Counted from the stretch's first letter, positions 16,605-25,709 are shown. The stretch is 64,000 bases of DNA from Bacillota bacterium (GCA_023398575.1 JAEWSC010000043.1:61109-125108), one strand, 5' to 3'. Notes: generated by a model from the sequence alone, not told the origin. A program made the numbers and translations.

Positions 16605-17711
16605 TCACATCTCCATGGCGAAAGTATCCGGGAACTCAGGATTATAGTTCTCACTGGCCCATAGAACGACCACCATGTCCGTATCTCCAAGGTTCTCAAT
16701 GTTATGAATATATCCCGGCGGAATATCCACCGATTCCGGCATCTCTCCACAGACTTCATATTCCAGAATCTGTGTTTCCCCCAGCTTTCTTAGGCGTATG
16801 ACCCCTTGCCCCTTGACAACAATGAATTTCTCGTGTTTGGTGTGGTGCCAATGGTTGCCCTTTACAATGCCGGGCTTTATGATGTTTGCCGAAACCTGGC
16901 CTCTGTCGTCCGTACGGATCAGTTCTGTAAAGGAGCCCCGGTGATCGGTATTTTTTTGTAGCGCTATACCAAACCCATCCTCCGGCAGAAAGCTTAGATA
17001 CGTGGCATACAAAGCCTTTGTCAGTCTGTCGCCAAGATCTGGAATGGTTTTCAGCTCCCGGCATGCATGGAATGAGGCAATTAACTCCGCCACGTGGCCA
17101 ACAGTCGTTTGATGCACAGTCTCTACTGAGCAGTATGAATCTTCCCTATGCACGTTACCGTCCATGGCGCGCAAAAATTCCGCAACAACATAATCCACAT
17201 AACAAAGCCGAAGCGGTGCATCATGATCGTGCACGGTGATGGGGATCCCGCGGGCGACGCTGTGGCAGAAGGTCGCTACAACACTGTTATAGCCTGGTCG
17301 GCTCCACTTACCAAAAAGGTTGGTCAAGCGGTATACATATACGGGAACGCCCATATCCAGCCCATAGGCAAAAATCATCTCCTCCGCCGCTTTCTTGCTT
17401 TGTCCATGGGCGTTGTCAAGCAACGCCTGAATGGATGAACTGAAAAGCACCGGTGCCTTGCTTTGATGTTTTCTGAGCACATCCAGCAGCTCGTTGGTAA
17501 AGGATGCGTTGTTTTCATACTCGCCTTCGTTGGCAGGCCGGTTCACACCTGCCAAATGGAAAACAAAATCGCAATCTCTGGCATATTGATCCAGCAGCTT
17601 GGGGTTGGTATCCACGTCATATGGGTACACCAGCAAACCCTTTTGCTGGTGAAGGGTTGCTAAAAGGTTTCTTCCCAGAAATCCCCTTGCGCCGGTAACC
17701 AATATCCTCAT
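16605..17711 (-). CDS. capF: CapF-like bifunctional reductase/cupin (UDP-2-acetamido-2,6-dideoxy-hexulose reductase)
   Basis: 368 residues, matching the length of staphylococcal CapF. The N-terminal SDR domain starts MRILVTGARGFLGRNLL and contains the SSS/YGxxK-like segment SKKAAEEMIFAYG. The C-terminal cupin (about 245-368) has HRGSFTELIRTDDRG and GNHWHHTKHEKFIVV with metal-binding histidines. CapF acts in the UDP-N-acetyl-L-fucosamine route. The usual partners CapE and CapG are not in the window, so the pathway is either elsewhere or incomplete. The start follows GGAGGG; a longer frame to 17750 is not conserved. It may supply a sugar for the surface polymer implied by the neighbouring LCP gene. 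Confidence 0.85.
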   Translation of the reverse strand: MRILVTGARGFLGRNLLATLHQQKGLLVYPYDVDTNPKLLDQYARDCDFVFHLAGVNRPANEGEYENNASFTNELLDVLRKHQSKAPVLFSSSIQALLDNAHGQSKKAAEEMIFAYGLDMGVPVYVYRLTNLFGKWSRPGYNSVVATFCHSVARGIPITVHDHDAPLRLCYVDYVVAEFLRAMDGNVHREDSYCSVETVHQTTVGHVAELIASFHACRELKTIPDLGDRLTKALYATYLSFLPEDGFGIALQKNTDHRGSFTELIRTDDRGQVSANIIKPGIVKGNHWHHTKHEKFIVVKGQGVIRLRKLGETQILEYEVCGEMPESVDIPPGYIHNIENLGDTDMVVVLWASENYNPEFPDTFAMEM

Positions 17712-17834
17712 ACATTCGTTCCCTCCGACACGAAATGTTATGCCATCCATTGCTGCTTACCCGTTGCTGATCTCCTTAGAAATACAGTAAATGCAAATGT
17801 GCCGATGATGTGCAAACCGGGAGGGTAAGAAAAC

Positions 17835-18665
17835 ATGAAAAGACGCATTCTGATCTTTATGATAGCTTGTTTTTATGTGCTATTGTTTTATGGCAGCCAA
17901 TCCGCTTCCTCTGCGCCTGCAGCGCCGCAAAGCATTACCATCCTACTGCTGGGAACACAAAGCACCAAGGATGATGGGCGGAGTGCAGACGCCGTTGTAG
18001 TTGCGGTACTGCAGCTGAACACCGGTGCAGTCAGGCTGGCCACCATTCGCCGCAACGTGCTTGTTAATGACGCAGAAAGCAATGCTTTGAAACTGTATGC
18101 CGTTGCCAAAGACGGTCCCCAAGCGGTAACCAACTCTATAAATAAGCTGTTTGGGCAAAGCATTGAGCATTATGTTATGGTAGATCTTGCCGGCATGGAA
18201 AAAATCATTGACACCATGGACGGAATCACACTTGAAATTGGGGACAAGGAATGGCTGGTTACGCTGCCAGATGGCACGGAAGGATTTCATCCGGCAGGAT
18301 CGCAGACCTTAAGCGGCGTTCAGGCGCTTGCATATATGAAAGCGCCCGCGGAGAATAAAGAGCAGCAATACGGCTCCCACGTTAGCCGGGTGCTGTCCGC
18401 ACTATCGGAAAAAGCTTTAAAAATGGATATGAATGCACTTGTTGATTTGATTTCAAATCTGCTGCCCTATGTGGAAACAAATATGACGCTGATGCAGGTT
18501 TTGCAAACCGCCGGCGACGCGCTATCCGTGCCGGTAAGCGATATAAAGACAGGCTCCTTTCCCATTCACGCTCAAGATGAGGTGAACGGAAAAGAAACCG
18601 CCGTGCGCATTTTGGATGCCACGGCAGAAGTGGAAGCGTTGTATTCCTTTTTGTATGGGCCATAA
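17835..18665 (+). CDS. LytR-CpsA-Psr (LCP)-like exported protein, divergent
   Basis: 276 residues with an N-terminal signal/anchor (ILIFMIACFYVLLFYG). LCP signature segments follow: GRSADAVVVAVL, INKLFGQSIEHYVMVDLAGM, IDTMDGITLEI and LSGVQALAYMK. LCP proteins transfer lipid-linked teichoic acid or capsule polymers to peptidoglycan at the outer membrane face. The usual SIPRD motif is TIRRN here: the arginine is kept but the aspartate is lost, so activity could be altered. It is short and lacks extra domains. It lies between a CapF-like gene and a phosphonate operon, which fits surface-polymer attachment. Confidence 0.8.
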   Translation: MKRRILIFMIACFYVLLFYGSQSASSAPAAPQSITILLLGTQSTKDDGRSADAVVVAVLQLNTGAVRLATIRRNVLVNDAESNALKLYAVAKDGPQAVTNSINKLFGQSIEHYVMVDLAGMEKIIDTMDGITLEIGDKEWLVTLPDGTEGFHPAGSQTLSGVQALAYMKAPAENKEQQYGSHVSRVLSALSEKALKMDMNALVDLISNLLPYVETNMTLMQVLQTAGDALSVPVSDIKTGSFPIHAQDEVNGKETAVRILDATAEVEALYSFLYGP

Positions 18666-18668
18666 CAG

Positions 18669-19808
18669 TTACAGGCATTCTTCCAATATATCCAATACCT
18701 GCTGCCTGTCGAAAACAATAGGGTTGTTATCCATTCTGCCGGCGGTAAAGGATAGGTCCGCAATAGCGGAGATGTCCTCTTCTTTTACGCCAAAGGAGGA
18801 TAAACGCAGGGGCGTTACAGCGCTTGCCGCTTGGTAAAGCCAGGTATCTATACCGCCGTCAGCATCAAAAAGAGCGGACAGATTTTGCATTTCGGGAAGA
18901 ACGGTCGCATTCCTTTTCATAACGGCAGGCAGTGTCATAGCCGTGGCAAACCCATGGGCAAGGCCATGAAGCATTGTTAGCGGGTAAGAGATGGCATGGC
19001 AAGCGGTGGTGCGGGTGATAGAAAAAGCCAAGCCGGCCAAGACCGCGCCTATGCACATCTCCTTGCGAATTGCCTCATTCTCCTTGTTTTCCGGCAGCAC
19101 AGCAGCCGGCAGAAAACACTTGATCTTTTCGACGGCCGATAGTGCCAAAGCCTGGGAAAGGGGTGTTCGCCCATTGGCCCAATAAGCCTCCATAGCGTGC
19201 GAGAGGGCGTCCAGCCCGGTGGACAGTGTAAGCTCCGGACCCATAGTCATTGTAAACTCCGGCACTATGACCGCTGCCTTGGGGAAAAGGCCGGTGTTAT
19301 CTACCGATAGCTTTTGCTGGCGGTCAGGGTCCCACACGGTGGCCCACCGCGTCACCTCCGAGCCTGTGCCAGCCGTGGTGGGCACGGCAATCACGGCTGG
19401 ACAATGGACGCTTGTTGCATACTTTTTCTCGATAATGGCCTGACGGATCACATCTTCTGTCAGGCTGTTTTCTTGTATCTGTTCATGCAGGGCGGCAATG
19501 GCTTTGCCAAGGTCTATGGCGCTGCCGCCGCCAATCGCAAGAATGGTGCATAATTGCCTGCCCGCAAGGGCGGATAGGGCATGGCAAACATCCTTGACCG
19601 TGGGATTAGCCGGGATATTCTTCAGCCATACGCCGTTATGCCTATTCAGCAATCCCTTAACAAAGGTACCAAGGTTCAGCCTGGAAAGCATTTTTTCTGT
19701 AGCAAGAACGCATAAGCCATCCTTGCCCTCCAAAAACGTTTCTAGCACCGGCAGCGCTGTTTTCCGGCTCAATATTCGTATATCCACCGGCGAAAAGGGT
19801 GAAAACAT
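18669..19808 (-). CDS. phpC: Iron-containing alcohol dehydrogenase, probable phosphonoacetaldehyde reductase (PhpC-like)
   Basis: 379 residues of the group III iron alcohol dehydrogenases. The NAD-binding GGGSAIDLGKA, PTTAGTGSEVT and the metal ligands in GLDALSHAMEAYW and HGLAHGFATAMTLP are all present. Its position directly after pepM and in the ppd operon points to reduction of phosphonoacetaldehyde to 2-hydroxyethylphosphonate, as PhpC does, rather than transamination to 2-aminoethylphosphonate. Substrate is inferred from context only. The ATG at 19808 has AAAGGAG at six bases; the one at 19814 is too close to it. Last gene of the phosphonate operon. Confidence 0.82.
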   Translation of the reverse strand: MFSPFSPVDIRILSRKTALPVLETFLEGKDGLCVLATEKMLSRLNLGTFVKGLLNRHNGVWLKNIPANPTVKDVCHALSALAGRQLCTILAIGGGSAIDLGKAIAALHEQIQENSLTEDVIRQAIIEKKYATSVHCPAVIAVPTTAGTGSEVTRWATVWDPDRQQKLSVDNTGLFPKAAVIVPEFTMTMGPELTLSTGLDALSHAMEAYWANGRTPLSQALALSAVEKIKCFLPAAVLPENKENEAIRKEMCIGAVLAGLAFSITRTTACHAISYPLTMLHGLAHGFATAMTLPAVMKRNATVLPEMQNLSALFDADGGIDTWLYQAASAVTPLRLSSFGVKEEDISAIADLSFTAGRMDNNPIVFDRQQVLDILEECL

Positions 19809-19819
19809 GTCCATCTCCT

Positions 19820-21115
19820 TTAACTATCGGCGGGAATCAAGGTAAGAATCTCCTTGATGGACATGCAATAGCCTTCCGCCTCCAGTGACCGCCCGCTTTC
19901 CAAGATAGCTTGGGCGGTTTTCTGCATAGCCGGAAAAGCACTGCGCAACAAATGGTTGGCATGAATGACAATGTTCACACCGGCTGATTGCAGCTCTTGT
20001 TCGGTAATGCTGTTATAGGTGGTCGGTACCACAATCAGTGGAGTTACTTTGTCTTCGCTTCTAAACAAGCTGCAAAATTCCAGTATCTCCGCCGGGTCTT
20101 TTTTGCAGGAATGAATCATGATTCCATCCACTCCCGCCTTCACATAAGCGCGGCAACGCGTGATGGCATCCTCCATGCCCTGATTCAGAATCAAGCTTTC
20201 GCACCGGGCGATAATCATAAAATCCTTTGTCTTTTGGGCACCTTTTCCGGCCCGTATCTTTTGGCAAAAGCTTTCAATGCACTCCTGAGTCTGCTTTACC
20301 TCTGTGCCAAAAAGAGAGTTCTGCTTTAGTCCCGTCTTGTCCTCGATGATAATGGCGGAGATACCCAGCCGCTCCAGGGTCCGCACATTATAGACAAAGT
20401 GCTCCGTCTGTCCGCCGGTGTCACCGTCTAAAATAATGGGCTTGGTGGTAACCTCCATGATCTCCTCCAGCGTTTGAATGCGGGATGTCAAGTCAACCAA
20501 CTCGATATCCGGCTTGCCCTTGGCAGTAGAATCGCAAAGGCTGGAAACCCACATGGCGTCAAACCGTTTGACACCAGCAGGCGTCTCGGCCTTGGCATGC
20601 TCCACAATCAACCCGGTCAAGCCGTTATGCGCTTCCATTACCGACAGGCAAGGCTTGTACTGCAACAGCTTTTTCAAACGCGACCTACGGTGTTCCGGCA
20701 TGGAAAGCTGTTGGTCCAGGCGGCTTAACGTTTCCTCAGTGGGGGTGTGGGTGTATGGATACTCGATCAGCTCGCCTCCCCACTCTGCCAGCACGTCAAT
20801 CACATGTCGGCGGATATTGGCCTGATAGCCGGTTTGCCAGTCGTCGCCATGGACGACGATATCGGGCCTAAGCTCCCGCAAAACCGCTTCATAACTGAGC
20901 GTACTTTGCACCACGACACGCTTTACGCCTACGATACTCTGAAACAGCTGCAGACGCTCCTCCAGGGGAATCAGCGGATAGCGCTTGAAGGAAGCAATGA
21001 CCTCATCTGTGAGCACACCTACCGTCAGGTCACCCAGCAGCGCCGCCTTTTGAATAATTTTAATATGGCCGTTATGGAGGATATCTGTGCTGAAGCTCAT
21101 ATACACCTGCTTCAT
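19820..21115 (-). CDS. pepM: Phosphoenolpyruvate mutase fused to an N-terminal cytidylyltransferase-like domain
   Basis: 431 residues. Residues 1-135 form a TagD/ECT-type nucleotidyltransferase domain with the signature HNGHIKIIQKA and VHGDDWQTG. Residues 145-431 are PEP mutase: LDGDTGG and the diagnostic EDKTGLKQNS motif, which separates mutases from isocitrate-lyase relatives. The mutase makes the C-P bond by isomerising PEP to phosphonopyruvate. The fused domain probably activates a downstream phosphonate with CTP. RBS GAGGAGG; the start overlaps the stop of the nucleotidyltransferase gene (ATGA). Confidence 0.92.
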   Translation of the reverse strand: MKQVYMSFSTDILHNGHIKIIQKAALLGDLTVGVLTDEVIASFKRYPLIPLEERLQLFQSIVGVKRVVVQSTLSYEAVLRELRPDIVVHGDDWQTGYQANIRRHVIDVLAEWGGELIEYPYTHTPTEETLSRLDQQLSMPEHRRSRLKKLLQYKPCLSVMEAHNGLTGLIVEHAKAETPAGVKRFDAMWVSSLCDSTAKGKPDIELVDLTSRIQTLEEIMEVTTKPIILDGDTGGQTEHFVYNVRTLERLGISAIIIEDKTGLKQNSLFGTEVKQTQECIESFCQKIRAGKGAQKTKDFMIIARCESLILNQGMEDAITRCRAYVKAGVDGIMIHSCKKDPAEILEFCSLFRSEDKVTPLIVVPTTYNSITEQELQSAGVNIVIHANHLLRSAFPAMQKTAQAILESGRSLEAEGYCMSIKEILTLIPADS

Positions 21116-21849
21116 GAACGTGCCTCCTCTTTCTCAAGTATAGACAAAAACCGGTTTGAGACAGTGATAAGGTCTTGCGGATTATCTATTTCGTTACAGA
21201 GCCGGCCATTAAGCTCTAAAGGATACAGTGGGATATCACCGTTTTTCGCATTGTACGCATTTTCAGCGTATACCCGCCGCTGGCCTTTCTCACAAAAATC
21301 GCTGATTGCCTGCATCCAGGCGATGAAATCTGCCTGCTTAAAAACGTAAGCCGGCTGGCTGGCTACACAGTCCGGGCCGAAAAACTCGATACCGATGGCA
21401 ATGATTCGGCCGTTTTTTAGTTTTGCCTTAAAATCCTTCTCCGGCAGCGGCAGCGTAGAATCAACGGCGACAACGCTTGCACTGCTTGATAGCAAGTCAT
21501 TGATCACGCTGTTTTCCAGCACCAGATCGCCGTGCAAAAGCAGAATATCGTCATCGAGCTCTGCCGCCGCTAAATGCATGGAGTATATATAATTGGTTTC
21601 CTGAAAAATTGGATTGGCAACATAGGTGATATTCATTGGTAATCCCAGGCCGTCAATATGCTCTTTCAATAATTCGGCAAAAGGGCCGGTAGTAATCACC
21701 GCATCCTGGATACCGGCCATAAAAAGCTGTGTCAACTGCCGGCTGATGATGGTATATCCCGCACCAATGGGCGTCATGCATTTGGGGGCACTTTGGGTAA
21801 ACACACCCATCCGCTGGCCTACGCCAGAATTGAGTATCAACGCTTTCAT
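21112..21849 (-). CDS. Sugar-phosphate/phosphonate nucleotidyltransferase (LicC/PntC-like)
   Basis: 245 residues with the NTP-transferase signature LNSGVGQRMG followed by SAPKCMTPIG, a LLLHGDLVLE metal site and a late EIDNPQDL. It resembles phosphocholine cytidylyltransferases (LicC) and the 2-aminoethylphosphonate cytidylyltransferase PntC. Between pepM and ppd, a CMP-phosphonate product is the natural reading. A much longer frame extends upstream through ppd, but the ATG at 21849 with AAGGAGA starts the conserved domain. It overlaps ppd by four bases. Confidence 0.85.
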   Translation of the reverse strand: MKALILNSGVGQRMGVFTQSAPKCMTPIGAGYTIISRQLTQLFMAGIQDAVITTGPFAELLKEHIDGLGLPMNITYVANPIFQETNYIYSMHLAAAELDDDILLLHGDLVLENSVINDLLSSSASVVAVDSTLPLPEKDFKAKLKNGRIIAIGIEFFGPDCVASQPAYVFKQADFIAWMQAISDFCEKGQRRVYAENAYNAKNGDIPLYPLELNGRLCNEIDNPQDLITVSNRFLSILEKEEARS

Positions 21850-22994
21850 GCCTTGTCTCCTTGTGCAGAAAGATACGCCATCAGCTGGCGAAGGTTTTCC
21901 TGCGGGGTCGTTGTAGGCCGGCCCAAATCTGGCCGGGAGCCCTGCTTTACGGCGATTTCCAGAAAGACGGGCTGCTTTCCTGAAAGCTCCCGGATGCTGG
22001 ATAGTGCATGTAGAAGCTCTTTCTCGTCCGCCGCAAAGAAGCAATGAGCGAATCCTGCCGCTTGGGCAATGGTCATAAAGGAGATGTTCCCGCCGTTTAC
22101 AGGCATGCCGCCGACACTTTCGTGTGCGCCGTTGCTGATGACCACATGAATCAAATTGCTGCAGCTGCATTTGGCTTCCACCATCAGGCTGCCCAGGTGC
22201 ATCAGCGCCGCGCCGTCGCCATCCAAGCACCAGACAGAGGTTTCCGGTTTGGCTTTGGCGATTCCAAGGGCGATCATGGATGCGTGCCCCATAGAGCCCA
22301 CGGTAAGAAAATCTCGGTCGTGGCTCTTATGCTGCGCTTCCCGGATTTCAAAAACCTCTCGGGAGGTTTTGCCGGTGGTAGAAACAAACACGCTCTTATC
22401 TGGCGTGTTTTCCAGAATCAGGCGCAGCACATCCTCCCGCATAAGTGAACCGGCACTTGCATAAATGGCTTTCTCGCCGCCTGTCAGCGCGCCTTTTTTC
22501 ATCAGAAAGGCGACGCTTTTGCCGAGGGATAGCTTATCCTTAGCCTCGCCCAACAAGACATTAAGCGCCACATCATCCGTTTGATTGGTCACGATGTATG
22601 GGGGGAGGTCCATCAGTGAAAGCATGTCGGGCGTGATTTCACCCTGAAACACGTGTTGAGGCTCGTCATGCACATTGGGTTCGCCCCGCCACCCTACCAC
22701 AAACACGCAGGGGATGCCGTACACCTTGTCATTGAGCAGCGAAATGATAGGGTTTGCGGCGTTGCCGATGCCGCTGTTTTGCAGATATACGAGAGCAGGC
22801 TTACCGGTGGCGATATAGTGGCCGGCAGCCAAGCCTACCGCCGCCCCTTCGTTGGCAGCGATGATGTGCCTATCATTCACACCATAGCGGGCATAAAGTG
22901 TATCACAAAGCGGTGCCAGAAGAGAATCAGGCACTCCGGTGAAAAAGTCTACACCAAGGGTGGAGATTCCTCTCAAAAAGGAGGTAACATCCAT
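21846..22994 (-). CDS. aepY: Phosphonopyruvate decarboxylase
   Basis: 382-residue thiamine-diphosphate enzyme that converts phosphonopyruvate to phosphonoacetaldehyde, pulling the unfavourable mutase step forward. TPP-enzyme marks are DFFTGVPDSLLAPL, the catalytic glutamate in IIAANEGAAVGLAAG, and the GDGAALMHLGSL metal/TPP motif with ISNGAHESVGGMP. First gene of the operon aepY, nucleotidyltransferase, pepM, phpC. RBS GGGAGGA is six bases from the ATG. The promoter at 23088-23116 and a hairpin leader precede it. Confidence 0.93.
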   Translation of the reverse strand: MDVTSFLRGISTLGVDFFTGVPDSLLAPLCDTLYARYGVNDRHIIAANEGAAVGLAAGHYIATGKPALVYLQNSGIGNAANPIISLLNDKVYGIPCVFVVGWRGEPNVHDEPQHVFQGEITPDMLSLMDLPPYIVTNQTDDVALNVLLGEAKDKLSLGKSVAFLMKKGALTGGEKAIYASAGSLMREDVLRLILENTPDKSVFVSTTGKTSREVFEIREAQHKSHDRDFLTVGSMGHASMIALGIAKAKPETSVWCLDGDGAALMHLGSLMVEAKCSCSNLIHVVISNGAHESVGGMPVNGGNISFMTIAQAAGFAHCFFAADEKELLHALSSIRELSGKQPVFLEIAVKQGSRPDLGRPTTTPQENLRQLMAYLSAQGDKA

Positions 22995-23050
22995 GGCTTG
23001 TCCTCCCAAATATATCTTGCGTTATGACTTCAGGCATATATCACATAAAA

Positions 23051-23087
23051 ACAACTGGCCTTATGCAAATTTTGCAAAGCCAGTTGA
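23051..23087 (-). promoter_or_regulatory. Hairpin leader/operator of the phosphonate operon
   Basis: Arms CAACTGGC/GCCAGTTG enclose an inner inverted repeat TGCAAA-t-TTTGCA (23064-23076), and TTTTTATG follows on the minus strand. It coincides with the start of the transcript, so it may be a 5' stabiliser, an early terminator or a protein-binding site. Confidence 0.55.
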
Positions 23088-23116
23088 ATTATAACATGAT
23101 GGCAGATATACCACAA
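23088..23116 (-). promoter_or_regulatory. Promoter of the phosphonate operon
   Basis: TTGTGG (23116-23111), a 17-base spacer, TATAAT (23093-23088). Start of transcription near 23081. The stretch 23117-23290 upstream shows no gene. Confidence 0.8.
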
Positions 23117-23291
23117 GTTTGGTGTGATCTAGACTTATCGGTAGAGTCATTTGAATTTTTAACTGTCCTTGCTTCTTTCAAGATTATTTTCAATTCTTCT
23201 ATGAAAAGAGCTTCATTACCCTTATGTAGTATAGCATGGAAAACTTATCGCTTGCCCCAATTGTTGCATAATAGCTAAATAGGGGGTTTGC

Positions 23292-23337
23292 AAAGGGGCT
23301 GTGTCCCTTTGATGGGGTCCAGGGGCAAAGCCCCTGG
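23292..23337 (-). terminator. Hairpins after metH
   Basis: Two stems: CCAGGGG/CCCCTGG (23319-23337), directly abutting the metH stop, and AAAGGG/CCCTTT (23292-23310). No long U-tract follows, so they may be a GC-rich intergenic repeat that also limits readthrough. Confidence 0.55.
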
Positions 23338-25707
23338 TCAAGGGAATATCCGCTGTGCATAGGCAACGGAGGCCATGGCATCCTTGCCGTAAAAGTCTGC
23401 GCCAATCTGGTCGGCGTATTCCTGGGTGAGAACAGCACCACCTACCATGATAAGGGTTCCCGGCTTTTGTTCACGTAAGGCACGGATGGTTTTTTCCATG
23501 CTGGGCACAGTGGTGGTCATCAACGCGGACAAGCCCACCAGATGCACATCCTCCCGGATGGCAGTTTCCACTACCATATCCACAGGAACATCGCGGCCCA
23601 GATCAATGACCGTGAAGCCATAGTTTTCCAGCAGCACCTTGACGATGTTTTTGCCGATATCGTGGATATCGCCTTCCACAGTAGACAGAATCACCTTGCC
23701 GCGGCTCCTTGTGGTTTGGCCGCTAGCAGCCAGCTTGGCTTTAATTCTGTCAAAGGCAGCCTTGGCAGCCTCCGCGCTCATTAACAACTGTGGCAGGAAC
23801 AGTTTGCCCGTCTCAAAACCAGTGCCGACCTCCGTCAAGGCCGGAATCAGCTCATTTTCAATCAGGGAAAGGGGTTCATGGCCTGCATCCAGAAGGGTCT
23901 GCGCAGCTTTACCGGCCTGAGTAGAAAGCCCTTTGAGCACTGCTTCATGAAGCCCCGGTTCGCTCTTTAAAGTAGCGGGAACAGACGGCACTTCCGCGCC
24001 GCCGAATGTGGCAATATAGCCCACAAACTGGTCATCCCGGCCGCTTAACGCGGCCCCAGCCCAGAAAGCTTCCATCATCGGTGCGGAATGAGGGTTCATG
24101 ATGGCCGCGTCCAGCCCGGCGGCCAAGGCCATGGCAAAGAAGGCCGCGTTCAGCTTTTCCCGCTTGGGCAAGCCAAAGGATACGTTTGATACGCCCAGGA
24201 TGGTTTTCAGACCCAGTTCTTCCTTGGCCCGCCGAATGGTTTCTAAAGTTACCAGCGCTACTTTTTTATCGGTGCTGACGGTCATGGTCAGCCCATCCAG
24301 CAGAATATCCTTCTTCTGTATGCCAAACTTTTCTGCTTCTAGCACGATCTTTTTGGCTATCTCCAGCCTTCCCTCCGCCGTCTCGGGAATGCCGGATTCA
24401 TCCAAGGGCAGTGCCACCACCACACCACCGTATTTTTGGACCAGCGGGAAGACGGCCGCCTTAGAGGAGGCTTTGCCGGTAACGGAGTTGATGAGGGCTT
24501 TGCCATTATAAATACGCAGGGACCTCTCAAGTGCTGCGATATCCACCGTATCCAACTGCAAGGGCAGGTCTGTGATGGCCTGCAAGCTTTCCACCGCCTG
24601 TTGTAAAACAGCGGGTTCATCAATGCCGGGCAGACCCACATTTACATCCAGCACATGGGCGCCAATTTCCTGCTGGGCCACAGCCTCCTGCTGTAGATAT
24701 GCCATGTCCCCATCCTTCAAGGCCTGCTTCAAGCGGGGCTTGCCAGTGGGGTTGATGCGCTCGCCAATGAGAACGGGCGTCTCTCCAAAGAAGACAGATT
24801 TGCCGTAGGAGCTGATGATGGTGTGCTGCTTTATCACAATTGGCTGCGGTTGCATATCTTTATAACGCCCAATCATGGCTTTCATATGATCCGGCGTTGT
24901 GCCACAGCAGCCGCCCAGCAGCCAAGGCCCCAGCGCGATGAGCTCTTCCATTTCTTCCACAAAGTGAGGGGGGTCCAGCTTAAAGCATGTATGCCCGTTT
25001 TCCAGGTGCGGCAGGCCCGCATTTGGGCAAAGCTGCACCGGTAGTGAGGTAACCTGCATAATCTTTTTGAGTATCGGCAGCATTTGCTTAGGGCCTAGGC
25101 CGCAGTTAAGACCCAGGGCAGCAACGCCAAGCCCTTCCAGCATAGCCACCATACCCGGGATATCTCCGCCGGTTAACAGCTTTTCATTTTCATTGACCAT
25201 CATGGTGACAACAATGGGCAGATGGGTGCGTTCCTTGCAGGCTAGCACCGCCGCCTTGATCTCATAACTATCTGAAACCGTTTCGATGAAGATGACGTCC
25301 GCCCCAGCCTTTGCGCCGGCTTCCGCTATATCACCAAACAGTGTAACGGCTGTCTCAAAAGGCAAATCTCCAAAGGGCTCCAATATCTTGCCGGTTGGCC
25401 CCAGGTCCAGGGCCACAAGGCCGCGTCCGTAATTTTTCACTGCCTCCCTGGCAATCAAAACGCCAGCCTCAACCACCTTTTGGGCATCGCTGCCAAAATG
25501 TAGCGCATCCACCCCAAAGGTATTGGTGCTGATGATGTCACAGCCTGCTTCCAGATATGCTTCATGGACCTTGCGTACCTTTTCTGGGTGCAAAAGGTTC
25601 CATGAGCCGGGCAGTTGGCCGCCGGTCAAGCCCATGCTGTGCAGCATGGTGCCAAAGCCGCCATCCACAAACAAAAGGCGCGTTCCAAGGAGACTTCTAA
25701 ATTCCAT
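23338..25707 (-). CDS. metH: Cobalamin-dependent methionine synthase MetH (without reactivation domain)
   Basis: 789 residues. Domain order: homocysteine-binding barrel (about 1-295, with DGGFGTMLH and the zinc-site GGCCGTTPDH), methyltetrahydrofolate-binding barrel (about 315-570, GERINPTGKP), cobalamin module (about 590-789, GDIHDIGKNIV with the cobalt-ligand His). The AdoMet-binding reactivation domain of long MetH is absent and is supplied by the preceding gene. I chose the ATG at 25707, with GGGAGGA at six bases, over one at 25713 that overlaps it. Last gene of the methionine operon. Confidence 0.95.
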   Translation of the reverse strand: MEFRSLLGTRLLFVDGGFGTMLHSMGLTGGQLPGSWNLLHPEKVRKVHEAYLEAGCDIISTNTFGVDALHFGSDAQKVVEAGVLIAREAVKNYGRGLVALDLGPTGKILEPFGDLPFETAVTLFGDIAEAGAKAGADVIFIETVSDSYEIKAAVLACKERTHLPIVVTMMVNENEKLLTGGDIPGMVAMLEGLGVAALGLNCGLGPKQMLPILKKIMQVTSLPVQLCPNAGLPHLENGHTCFKLDPPHFVEEMEELIALGPWLLGGCCGTTPDHMKAMIGRYKDMQPQPIVIKQHTIISSYGKSVFFGETPVLIGERINPTGKPRLKQALKDGDMAYLQQEAVAQQEIGAHVLDVNVGLPGIDEPAVLQQAVESLQAITDLPLQLDTVDIAALERSLRIYNGKALINSVTGKASSKAAVFPLVQKYGGVVVALPLDESGIPETAEGRLEIAKKIVLEAEKFGIQKKDILLDGLTMTVSTDKKVALVTLETIRRAKEELGLKTILGVSNVSFGLPKREKLNAAFFAMALAAGLDAAIMNPHSAPMMEAFWAGAALSGRDDQFVGYIATFGGAEVPSVPATLKSEPGLHEAVLKGLSTQAGKAAQTLLDAGHEPLSLIENELIPALTEVGTGFETGKLFLPQLLMSAEAAKAAFDRIKAKLAASGQTTRSRGKVILSTVEGDIHDIGKNIVKVLLENYGFTVIDLGRDVPVDMVVETAIREDVHLVGLSALMTTTVPSMEKTIRALREQKPGTLIMVGGAVLTQEYADQIGADFYGKDAMASVAYAQRIFP

Positions 25708-25709
25708 TT

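Noticed and set aside
21850..22230. Long N-terminal extension of the nucleotidyltransferase
   Set aside because: Overlaps the decarboxylase frame fully, arginine-rich shadow translation; the conserved domain starts at 21849.
22994..23009. Upstream TTG start for phosphonopyruvate decarboxylase at 23009
   Set aside because: It would place the ribosome site GGGAGGA inside the coding sequence; the ATG at 22994 has ideal spacing.
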